Positions 26,016 through 33,008 of a stretch of 64,000 bases of DNA are shown piece after piece. The DNA is taken from NCBI RefSeq assembly GCF_035581345.1, contig NZ_CP141608.1, positions 3,378,501-3,442,500 on the forward strand, given 5' to 3'. Position 1 is the stretch's first letter; each line of letters begins with the position of its first letter. Below the pieces are notes generated by a model, which searched no databases, was not told the origin of the DNA, and worked only from the letters and a program-made list of their open reading frames with translations. The stretch is from Pseudomonas sp. JQ170C (GTDB lineage Bacteria; Pseudomonadota; Gammaproteobacteria; Pseudomonadales; Pseudomonadaceae). The position numbers and the translations under genes were made by a program.

Positions 26016-26036
26016 CGCCACCCGCCTCGGGTGGCG
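26016..26036. promoter_or_regulatory. Copy 4 of the inverted repeat, upstream of the plus-strand beta-oxidation operon
   Basis: CGCCACCCG-CCT-CGGGTGGCG, a perfect 9-3-9 inverted repeat with its centre at 26026, 116 bases upstream of the GTG start at 26142. It lies between the regulator stop (25983) and the operon. A run of seven T at 26005-26011 precedes it, but I see no hairpin strong enough to call a terminator for the regulator gene. Confidence 0.7.
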
Positions 26037-26056
26037 TTCGGCCAAGGCCCTGCACC

Positions 26057-26062
26057 TATCGT
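26057..26062 (+). promoter_or_regulatory. Candidate -10 box of the beta-oxidation operon
   Basis: TATCGT, 4 of 6 to TATAAT, with its first base 31 bases from the palindrome centre at 26026. The -35 position reads GCGTTC, unlike TTGACA. This is the third unit of the locus with identical geometry. Confidence 0.4.
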
Positions 26063-26141
26063 AACCCTCATTCCACAGGCGCACCGCGCGCCTGGCGTAA
26101 GCGCCTGATCCAGGCGGCCTGCCACCTTTGAGGAGACGTGC

Positions 26142-27281
26142 GTGCACATTGCCCGAACCGTTTTGCGCGACGACCATGAAATGTTCCGCACCACTGTGCG
26201 CCGCTTTTTCGAGCGTGAATGCCTGCCGCGCCAGTCGGCCTGGGACAAGGCCGGACAGGTGGATCGCGAAACCTGGCTCAAGGCCGGCCGTGAAGGCCTG
26301 CTGGGTATCAGCCTACCGATGGAATATGGCGGTGGCGGCGGCGACTTCGGCCACTGTGCGGTGTTCAACGAAGAGTTCGCCCGCTGCGGTGTGAGCGGCC
26401 CTTACTTTGGCATGCATTCCGACGTCATCGCCCCCTACATCAACCGCTGCGGTACTGAAGAACAGAAGCGCAAATGGCTGCCGGGCGTGTGCGCCGGCGA
26501 GATCATCCTGGCCATCGCCATGACCGAGCCTGGCACCGGCTCCGACCTCAAGGCGGTGCGCACCACCGCCGTGCGCGAGGGCGATGAGTATGTGATCAAC
26601 GGCAGCAAGACCTTCATCAGCAACGGCCTGACCGCCGACCTGGTGATCGTGGTGTGCAAGACCGACCCCGACGCCGGCGCCAAGGGCATCAGCCTGATTG
26701 CCGTGGAAACCGACCGCCCCGGTTTTGTCCGGGGCCGCAAGCTGGACAAGGTCGGCCAGCACGCCCAGGACACCGCCGAGCTGTACTTTGACAACGTCCG
26801 CGTACCGGTAGCCAATCGCCTGGGCGATGAAGGCCTGGGCTTCAGCTATCTGATGGCCGAACTGCCTCAGGAGCGCTTCTCCATTGCCGTGTCGGCCGCC
26901 GCCAAGCTCGAGCGCCTGCTGGAGCAGACCCTGGACTACGTGAAGGACCGCAAGGCCTTCAACCAGACCGTGTGGGACTTTCAGAACACCAAGTTCAAGC
27001 TCGCCGACATCAAAGCCCAGGCCACCGCGTTGCGGGTGATGGTCGACCACTACCTGGGCGAGCACATGCGCCGCCGCCTGACCCTCGAAGAGGCGGCGAT
27101 TGCCAAGCTGTACACCACCGAAACCCTGTCGCGCTGCATCGACGACATGGTCCAGCTGCATGGCGGCTACGGCTACATGCTCGAGTACCCCATTGCCCGG
27201 GCCTTTGCCGACATGCGCGTGAACCGCATCTACGGCGGCACCAGTGAAGTGATGCGCGAACTGATCGCGCGCAAGCTCTGA
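26142..27281 (+). CDS. Acyl-CoA dehydrogenase
   Basis: 379-residue flavoenzyme catalysing the first step of beta-oxidation. AMTEPGTGSDLKAVRTTAVREGD, QLHGGYGYMLEYPIARAFADMRVNRIYGGTSEVMRELIARKL and overall length match the family. The MCAD-type catalytic Glu is Gly here. It is strongly similar to the enzyme at 17751, and both are followed by an SCP-x thiolase gene, so the gene pair is duplicated. The start is GTG at 26142 with GGAG 7 bases upstream, giving MHIARTV in line with MHINRTV of the paralogue. It heads a five-gene operon (dehydrogenase, thiolase, MaoC, MaoC, SDR). Confidence 0.9.
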   Translation: MHIARTVLRDDHEMFRTTVRRFFERECLPRQSAWDKAGQVDRETWLKAGREGLLGISLPMEYGGGGGDFGHCAVFNEEFARCGVSGPYFGMHSDVIAPYINRCGTEEQKRKWLPGVCAGEIILAIAMTEPGTGSDLKAVRTTAVREGDEYVINGSKTFISNGLTADLVIVVCKTDPDAGAKGISLIAVETDRPGFVRGRKLDKVGQHAQDTAELYFDNVRVPVANRLGDEGLGFSYLMAELPQERFSIAVSAAAKLERLLEQTLDYVKDRKAFNQTVWDFQNTKFKLADIKAQATALRVMVDHYLGEHMRRRLTLEEAAIAKLYTTETLSRCIDDMVQLHGGYGYMLEYPIARAFADMRVNRIYGGTSEVMRELIARKL

Positions 27282-27307
27282 CCCTCGAAAACAACAAGGA
27301 AAATACG

Positions 27308-28492
27308 ATGAACAACAAAGTATTCGTGGCTGGCGTGGGCATGATTCCGTTCAAGAAGCCTGGCACCAACGAGCCCTACGATGTGATGGGCGAGCAGGCG
27401 ATCCGCCTGGCCCTGGCCGACTGCGGCCTGGACTTCAAGCATATCCAGCAAGCCTATGCAGGCTATGTGTATGGCGACTCCACCTGCGGGCAGAAAGCCC
27501 TGTACCGGGTCGGCATGACCGGCATTGCGCTGGTCAACGTCAACAACAACTGCGCCACCGGCTCCAGCGCCCTGTTCCTGGCCCGCCAGGCGGTGCAAAG
27601 CGGCGCGGTGGACTGCGCCCTGGCGTTTGGCTTCGAGCAGATGAACCCCGGTGCGCTGAAATCGGCCTGGAGCGACCGCGCCCCGGCCACCGAGCGCGCC
27701 CTGAATCTGACCAACGACCTGGTGGGCATGCCCGAGTTGCCCACGGCCATTCGCCAGTTCGCCGGGGCCGGCTACGCCCACATGCAGAAATACGGCACCC
27801 AGCTGGCCACCTTCGCCAAGATCCGCGCCAAGGCCAGCCGCCATGCGGCGAACAACCCGCTGGCGGTGTTTCGCAATGTGGTCAGCCCCGAAGAGGTGCT
27901 GGCCGCACCGATGCTCTGGGAAGGCGTGCTGACCCGTCTGATGGCCTGCCCGCCCACCTGCGGGGCGGCGGCCGCCATCGTGGTGTCCGAGGCGTTTGCG
28001 AAAAAGCACGGTTTGCGCACCGACGTACTCATGGCCGGCCAGGCGCTGACCACCGACCTGCCCAGCACCTATGACGCCAACGACATGATCCGCGTGGTCG
28101 GTTTCGACATGACCCGCATGGCCGCCAACATCGCCTACAACCAGGCGGGCATCTGCCCCAACGACGTCGACGTGATCGAACTGCACGACTGCTTTGCCCA
28201 GAACGAGCTGCTGACCTACGAAGGCCTGGGCCTGTGCGCCGAGGGCGCGGGCGAGCAACTGGTCAACGATGGCGACAACACCTATGGCGGGCGCTGGGTC
28301 ACCAACCCGTCCGGCGGCCTGCTCTCCAAAGGCCACCCACTGGGCGCCACCGGCCTTGCCCAGTGCTACGAGCTGACCCATCAACTGCGCGGCAGCGCCG
28401 ACCAGCGCCAGGTGCAGGGTGCGCGTACCGCGGTGCAGCACAACCTCGGCCTGGGCGGTGCCTGCGTGGTCACCGTGTACCAGAAACACTGA
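27308..28492 (+). CDS. Thiolase of the SCP-x/lipid-transfer type
   Basis: 394-residue thiolase-superfamily protein, paralogue of the one at 16520. The nucleophile is Cys82 in NVNNNCATGS; HDCFAQNE, GHPLGATG and GLGGACVVTVY are also intact. It should cleave a 3-oxoacyl-CoA to acetyl- or propionyl-CoA and a shortened acyl-CoA. No DUF35 partner, which would mark a steroid-type aldolase pair, lies nearby. It follows the dehydrogenase gene by 26 bases and precedes the MaoC pair by 27. Confidence 0.87.
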   Translation: MNNKVFVAGVGMIPFKKPGTNEPYDVMGEQAIRLALADCGLDFKHIQQAYAGYVYGDSTCGQKALYRVGMTGIALVNVNNNCATGSSALFLARQAVQSGAVDCALAFGFEQMNPGALKSAWSDRAPATERALNLTNDLVGMPELPTAIRQFAGAGYAHMQKYGTQLATFAKIRAKASRHAANNPLAVFRNVVSPEEVLAAPMLWEGVLTRLMACPPTCGAAAAIVVSEAFAKKHGLRTDVLMAGQALTTDLPSTYDANDMIRVVGFDMTRMAANIAYNQAGICPNDVDVIELHDCFAQNELLTYEGLGLCAEGAGEQLVNDGDNTYGGRWVTNPSGGLLSKGHPLGATGLAQCYELTHQLRGSADQRQVQGARTAVQHNLGLGGACVVTVYQKH

Positions 28493-28519
28493 CCCGGCCT
28501 GCCCTCAAGGAGCCCCTCG

Positions 28520-28960
28520 ATGATCGACAAACAACATATCGGCCGTCAGCTACCTGCCTTTCAGGCGACCGCCGAAGCCGGGCAGCTGCGCTTTTTCGCC
28601 AAGGCTACCGGCGAGACCAACCCGGTCTACTTCGACGAGCAGGCTGCCCGCGATGCCGGCCACCCGAGCCTGCCGCTGCCGCCGACCTTTCTGTTCTCGC
28701 TGGAGTTCCAGATCCCGTCCAACGCCTGGCGCGACGAACTGGGCATCGTCACCGCGCGCATCCTGCACGGCGAGCAATCGTTCCGTTACCACCGCATGGC
28801 CTATGCCGGCGACACCCTGCGCTTTGACGTGCGCATTGCCGACATCTACGACAAAAAAGGCGGCGCCCTTGAATTCGTGGTGCGCGAAACCCGTGTGACC
28901 AACCAGCACGGCGAGCACGTTGCCGACCTGCGTAGCGTCCTTGTACAGCGCAACAGCTGA
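28520..28960 (+). CDS. MaoC-like hot-dog protein (FAS1-like dehydratase domain), non-catalytic-looking partner
   Basis: 146-residue single hot-dog domain similar to the N-terminal half of MaoC/R-hydratase 2 proteins. At the place of the hydratase motif it reads ATGETNPVYFDEQAA: Glu32 stands where the catalytic Asp and Tyr37 where the catalytic His should be. It therefore resembles the structural subunit of heteromeric hydratases such as HadA/ChsH2-type proteins, which support an active partner. That partner would be the protein encoded 14 bases downstream. The pair probably hydrates the enoyl-CoA made by the dehydrogenase at 26142. Confidence 0.8.
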   Translation: MIDKQHIGRQLPAFQATAEAGQLRFFAKATGETNPVYFDEQAARDAGHPSLPLPPTFLFSLEFQIPSNAWRDELGIVTARILHGEQSFRYHRMAYAGDTLRFDVRIADIYDKKGGALEFVVRETRVTNQHGEHVADLRSVLVQRNS

Positions 28961-28974
28961 AGCGGAGACCCCTG

Positions 28975-29391
28975 ATGACTACCCCAGTGCTGCAACACCT
29001 GCAGGTCGGCGAACAACTGCCGGCCCTGACCCTCGCCCCGATCAATCGCACCACCCTGGCGCTGTTCGCCGGCGCCTCGGGGGATCACAACGCGATCCAT
29101 ATCGACATCGACTATGCCCGCAATGCCGGCATGCCCGACGTGTTCGCCCACGGCATGTTGTCGATGGCCTACCTTGCCCGCCTGGTCACCCACTGGGTGG
29201 ACCAACGCCAGCTGCGCGACCTGGCCGTGCGCTTTCTCGGCATTACCCACCTGGGCCACCAGATCACCTGCACCGGCACGGTGGTGGAGCGCTTCGAGGC
29301 CGAAGGCGAACAACGCCTGAGGGTCGAGATCCGCACCGCCAATCAATACGGCGAAATCAAGATCGTCGGCGACGCCGTGATCGCCCTGTAA
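28975..29391 (+). CDS. MaoC-like enoyl-CoA hydratase, catalytic subunit
   Basis: 138-residue hot-dog protein with a complete hydratase-2 motif: FAGASGDHNAIHIDIDYA, with catalytic Asp37 and His42, followed by FAHGMLSMAYLARL. It should add water to a trans-2-enoyl-CoA to give a 3-hydroxyacyl-CoA, in complex with the motif-less protein encoded just upstream. The two-gene arrangement parallels mycobacterial HadAB and the ChsH1/ChsH2 steroid enzyme. It is the third reaction-bearing gene of the operon. Confidence 0.85.
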   Translation: MTTPVLQHLQVGEQLPALTLAPINRTTLALFAGASGDHNAIHIDIDYARNAGMPDVFAHGMLSMAYLARLVTHWVDQRQLRDLAVRFLGITHLGHQITCTGTVVERFEAEGEQRLRVEIRTANQYGEIKIVGDAVIAL

Positions 29392-29418
29392 ACAAGACCG
29401 ATAAAAGAGGAAAGACCC

Positions 29419-30243
29419 ATGGCAAAACTCGAAGGCAAGGTCGCACTGGTAACAGGTTCCGGGCGCGGCATCGGCCAGCAGATCGCACTGAAACTGGCCC
29501 GCGAAGGCGCCCGCGTGGTGATCAACGACCTGGACGCCGACCCGGCGCACGAAACCGCCGAAATGATCCGCAACCTCGGAGGCCAGGCCGCCGTGTGCCA
29601 CGGCAATGTCAGCGCCCCGGACTTTGCCGAGCGCTACATCAAGACGGCAATGGACAACTTCAACGCCATCGACATCATCGTCAACAACGCCGGCTACACC
29701 TGGGACGACGTGATCCAGAAGATGAGCGACGAGCAGTGGTACGCCATTGTCGACTGCCACATGACCGCGCCGTTTCGCATCCTGCGCGCCGCCTACCCGG
29801 TCATCAAGGCCCAGGCGCAGGCCGATGCGGCCCTGGAGCGGGAAGTGTTCCGCAAGGTGGTGAACATCTCGTCGGTGTCGGCGCTCAACGGTAACGCCGG
29901 GCAGATGAACTATTCCTCGGCCAAGGCTGGGGTGATCGGCATGACCCGTGCGCTGGCACGTGAGTGGGGGCGTTTCAAGGTCAACGTCAATGCCGTGGCC
30001 TTCGGCTTTATCGAGACCCGCATGACCAGCGCCGACGCCCACGCCGGCGCCACGGTGAATATCGAAGGCCGGGATATCCGTGTCGGCATCAGCCCGGAGG
30101 CGGCCAAGTCGTTCGCCCAGCGCAACCCCCTGGGCCGCCCGGGCACGGTGCAGGAAGCGGCCGACGCGGTGTACCTGTTCTGCTCACCCGAGTCGAACTA
30201 CATCACCGCGCAGACCATCGCCGTTGCCGGCAACCTGCAATAA
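29419..30243 (+). CDS. SDR-family oxidoreductase, probable 3-hydroxyacyl-CoA dehydrogenase
   Basis: 274-residue classical short-chain dehydrogenase: cofactor motif TGSGRGIG at 12-19, an acidic residue in INDLDAD that favours NAD+, NNAGYTW in the middle, catalytic Ser in VNISSVSA and Tyr-x3-Lys in NYSSAKAG. The C-terminal YITAQTIAVAGNLQ is usual for the family. As last gene of the operon it fits oxidation of the 3-hydroxyacyl-CoA to the 3-oxoacyl-CoA cleaved by the thiolase, so one operon encodes all four beta-oxidation steps. Acting on the hydroxyl group of the growth substrate instead is the alternative. Confidence 0.87.
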   Translation: MAKLEGKVALVTGSGRGIGQQIALKLAREGARVVINDLDADPAHETAEMIRNLGGQAAVCHGNVSAPDFAERYIKTAMDNFNAIDIIVNNAGYTWDDVIQKMSDEQWYAIVDCHMTAPFRILRAAYPVIKAQAQADAALEREVFRKVVNISSVSALNGNAGQMNYSSAKAGVIGMTRALAREWGRFKVNVNAVAFGFIETRMTSADAHAGATVNIEGRDIRVGISPEAAKSFAQRNPLGRPGTVQEAADAVYLFCSPESNYITAQTIAVAGNLQ

Positions 30244-30257
30244 CATGCACCGCAGCG

Positions 30258-30710
30258 TCAGGGGGTGACCTGATAGCCCTTGCCCTGCAGGCAACTGGTG
30301 TACGCCGTGGTATTGGTCGATTCGTTCGTGCGGCGTTGCTGGCGGCGCTCCTGGCGCTGATGGGCGCCGCCGACGACGGCACCGGCCGCGGCGGTTTGCT
30401 TGGCGCGGTTCTGCCGGTAATCCTGCTTCACGTCGTCATCGACGCGATCATAGATCTCGTCGTGCTGGTTACCGCGCACATTCGCCCCCACTGCCCCGGC
30501 GGCGGCCCCCACGGCCGCGCCCTTGATCCGCCCGCCGCTGGGCGTCGAGGTATTGCTCGAGGCACTGTTGGCGACGTTTTGGCATTCGTTCATATCCAGC
30601 TGGACTTGCTGAGAACTCTGGCCCTTCATCGGCACCACGGTTTCGGCGCTTGCCTGGGCGCTGAACAGCGCAAGCGCCACACATAGGCTCACTGACGACA
30701 ACCTGAACAT
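30258..30710 (-). CDS. Small exported glycine-zipper protein
   Basis: 150-residue protein with a signal peptide of about 22 residues ending AQASA. The mature part has a Gly/Ala-rich zipper (GGRIKGAAVGAAAGAVGANVRG), then an acidic/tyrosine segment and a second Ala/Gly stretch (AAAGAVVGGA), and one Cys pair candidate (Cys in MNECQ and in TSCLQGKGY). Glycine zippers of this kind occur in small envelope proteins that associate with membranes. No function is known to me. The ATG at 30708-30710 is chosen to put the signal peptide first. Convergent with the SDR gene, 14 bases apart. Confidence 0.7.
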   Translation of the reverse strand: MFRLSSVSLCVALALFSAQASAETVVPMKGQSSQQVQLDMNECQNVANSASSNTSTPSGGRIKGAAVGAAAGAVGANVRGNQHDEIYDRVDDDVKQDYRQNRAKQTAAAGAVVGGAHQRQERRQQRRTNESTNTTAYTSCLQGKGYQVTP

Positions 30711-30786
30711 GATGACCTCCGGATCCTGCACCTGCTTCGGCGAAGCAGCCTGTTAAGTGTAGATCCGCTGCTGAGGTGTGCCGGGG

Positions 30787-31104
30787 TCAGCGTTCGGTGC
30801 CCAATTGATCCTGCATCAGGATCGCCCGGGCGATGTCTTCATCGGTGGCTTGCAGTCCCGGGTTCTGTTGCCGAACCCGCTGCAACATGGACTCCAGGTA
30901 CACCCCACGAATGGCCCCGCCGCTGGCGATGAACGACGAGGCATCGTCACGGGCCGGAATGATCCGTTTGTCATCCTTGAAGGTGGAATACAGCGAAGCG
31001 GAAACCCCTGCCGAGGTGGCGACATCACCGGCATCGACATCAGCCAGGGCCGCGCCGAAAGGCAGACAGAGAACAAGCGAAGAAGCGATCAGTAGACGAC
31101 GCAT
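30787..31104 (-). CDS. DUF2388 exported protein
   Basis: 105-residue protein with a signal peptide ending GAALA and the DUF2388 pattern: TSAGVSASLYSTFKDDKRI, then ARDDASSFIASGGAIRGVYLESML. This small family is common in Pseudomonas, often in several copies, and is without established function. It stands alone between two other minus-strand envelope genes, with 67 to 76 bases on each side. Confidence 0.75.
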   Translation of the reverse strand: MRRLLIASSLVLCLPFGAALADVDAGDVATSAGVSASLYSTFKDDKRIIPARDDASSFIASGGAIRGVYLESMLQRVRQQNPGLQATDEDIARAILMQDQLGTER

Positions 31105-31171
31105 GGTGGTGCCTCCGGAAATAGACTCCCTACGTCAACTAAGATACGTCTGCCCCGGCAGGAGTTCCCTG

Positions 31172-31918
31172 CTACTGCACCGGCAGAAAGTTCATCAGCA
31201 GCAGGCTTTGCGCATAGTTCAGGCCAATGCGCCGGTACCGCTCATCGAGCATCTGCGCCAGCAGGTCAAGCCGGGCGACGATCTTGCCGAATTCGACGGC
31301 GAAGCTGAGGTTGCTGCCCTCCTCGGTCATTTCGTTGGAAAACAGCAACAGCACGCCGTTTTCATCCTGGCGCTGGCTGAGCATCCAGGTGGCCTTTTCG
31401 ATGTTGCGCGCCGCGTTGCTGACGAACTGCGGATTGATGGTGTCGGTCATGAAGAATTCGCTGCGCCCGCCATGGGCGGTCACCAGCATGCTGCCGATGG
31501 CGTAGATGAACGCCCCCACCCGGTCGCCGCGAAACTCCGGGCTCAGGGCGTAGCTCAGGGCCGCCAGGTCTCGTCGCTCGCCCAGTTGCGGCAACGTCTG
31601 GCGCTGCTCGATGGCCTGGCGGATCTGCCGTTCGGCAGTGGTGGCATCGACAAACCCGGATTGACGCCACTGATTGGGGTTGCGCAGGTACAGCTTGTTC
31701 ATCAGCAGGTACAGGCTGCGCAGGTTGTCGCGCATGGCCAGTGTCGCCATGCGGTCGACGCTGGTCTGGAACAACTCCTGGGGGTTGCCCTGGCTGAACT
31801 GGGTGGCGATGTCGCGGCCCTGCTGCTGGCTGCAGGCGCTGGCACACAGGATCAAGGCACCGGCCAGCAACGGCTGGCACAGCACTCGCAGGGAACGAAC
31901 AGGGGCAGTCTCGACCAT
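31172..31918 (-). CDS. Predicted lipoprotein of unknown function
   Basis: 248-residue protein with a lipoprotein signal; the lipobox is CASAC, the acylated Cys being the second one, just before SQQQG. The mature part is mostly helical and contains no motif I recognise. ATG at 31916-31918 is used; a GTG two codons upstream (31924) is also open. Same strand as its neighbours but separated by 67 and 85 bases, so an operon is uncertain. Confidence 0.65.
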   Translation of the reverse strand: MVETAPVRSLRVLCQPLLAGALILCASACSQQQGRDIATQFSQGNPQELFQTSVDRMATLAMRDNLRSLYLLMNKLYLRNPNQWRQSGFVDATTAERQIRQAIEQRQTLPQLGERRDLAALSYALSPEFRGDRVGAFIYAIGSMLVTAHGGRSEFFMTDTINPQFVSNAARNIEKATWMLSQRQDENGVLLLFSNEMTEEGSNLSFAVEFGKIVARLDLLAQMLDERYRRIGLNYAQSLLLMNFLPVQ

Positions 31919-32003
31919 CGGCACCGGGTGTGGATTCTGGAGGCGGCGCCGGGAATCGGCGCCGTCTGGCCATGAGTAGAGCCGCGAATCGGTAAAAAGT
32001 GCC

Positions 32004-32432
32004 TCAAGGCGCTTGCCAGCGGCCGCCAGCCGACTCGCAGTCCTTGCGCGCCTGCTGCAAATGCGCGGTGGCGTAGTAGTAGGTCACCATCTGGGCGCCG
32101 TCGGGGACCGCAAGGCTGTCGCGTGCCGGCGCCTTGCTGGTGGCGTGCGGATTGGCCAGGCTTTCCTGGGTCAGACTGGCGGTACAACGCCCCACCGAAT
32201 TGTCCTGGCAGGCCTGCACCCGGCGCTTCTGGGTGCTGAGCATTTCCTTGCTCTCGTTGCTGCACGACCAGTCAATGGCATCGTCGGGCATACCGGTGAA
32301 CTGATAGCAGGTATGGGATTCGATGCTGGGCACCGAGGCGCTCTGTGAGCGGGTCTGCACGTCGCAGGCTGCGCCAAGGCTGACGCCACTGCCGAGCATA
32401 GCGACGGTGAAGAGGAATGCATGGAGGTTCAT
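32004..32432 (-). CDS. Exported protein of unknown function
   Basis: 142-residue protein with a signal peptide of about 21 residues (MNLHAFLF...SLGA) and six Cys residues in the mature part, which suggests disulfide bonds in the periplasm. No family recognised. The C-terminal MVTYYYATAHLQQARKDCESAGGRW is Tyr/aromatic-rich. A 228-base region follows upstream to the divergent small gene at 32661; I see no clear element in it beyond AT-rich patches suitable for promoters. Confidence 0.65.
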   Translation of the reverse strand: MNLHAFLFTVAMLGSGVSLGAACDVQTRSQSASVPSIESHTCYQFTGMPDDAIDWSCSNESKEMLSTQKRRVQACQDNSVGRCTASLTQESLANPHATSKAPARDSLAVPDGAQMVTYYYATAHLQQARKDCESAGGRWQAP

Positions 32433-32660
32433 GGCCGTGTACCTGTCAGGCTGCTGCTATCAGTTCTGAGCATCGAGAACTGGTGCAGGTTCAGCTTTTT
32501 TCGACCAACGCCCTGCCACGGCTACCGTTCGTAAAACATGATGGATGCTGCGCCAATAAGCGGCAGTGCAACGAGGTTTTTAGCGCAATAGCGTTTGCAC
32601 TTCTCCCGTCGGCAGCCGGTCCGATGTGTAATCACACCCGGCTTTGCAAAGGAGCCCGTC

Positions 32661-32981
32661 ATGTCCGACGCCCACCGTCGCTTTCAGCTCAAGGCGTGCC
32701 GCCGGTTCGCCCTGAAACAGAACCAGCATCTGTTCCATCAGGCCTGGCACCTGGATCGCCAGGCGTTTGCCTTGCTCGACCACCCGCAACTGGATGCCGA
32801 GTCCTTCTCGCTGTACCAGCGCCTGCGGCGCAAAGCCCGGGACAGATACCAGGAAGCCATCGAGCATCTGTTGCTGGTGAACCGCGTTTTCGCCGATCCC
32901 TTGCCGCTGATGCTCGACGCTCGCTCGCATCACATCGAACATGAGCCTTCGTCAACCGGCCGGGTACTGACCGACGCCTGA
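32661..32981 (+). CDS. Small basic protein of unknown function
   Basis: 106 residues, Arg/His-rich and helical (MSDAHRRFQLKACRRFALKQ, then a run of amphipathic helices to about 80), without a signal peptide. The ATG at 32661 has AAGGAG 8 bases upstream, so expression is likely even though I recognise no family. The antiporter gene starts 27 bases after its stop and could be co-transcribed. A longer frame starting at 32595 has no comparable ribosome site. Confidence 0.6.
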   Translation: MSDAHRRFQLKACRRFALKQNQHLFHQAWHLDRQAFALLDHPQLDAESFSLYQRLRRKARDRYQEAIEHLLLVNRVFADPLPLMLDARSHHIEHEPSSTGRVLTDA

Positions 32982-33008
32982 AACCCCAATGCTGGCGGGG
33001 GTGACGCC

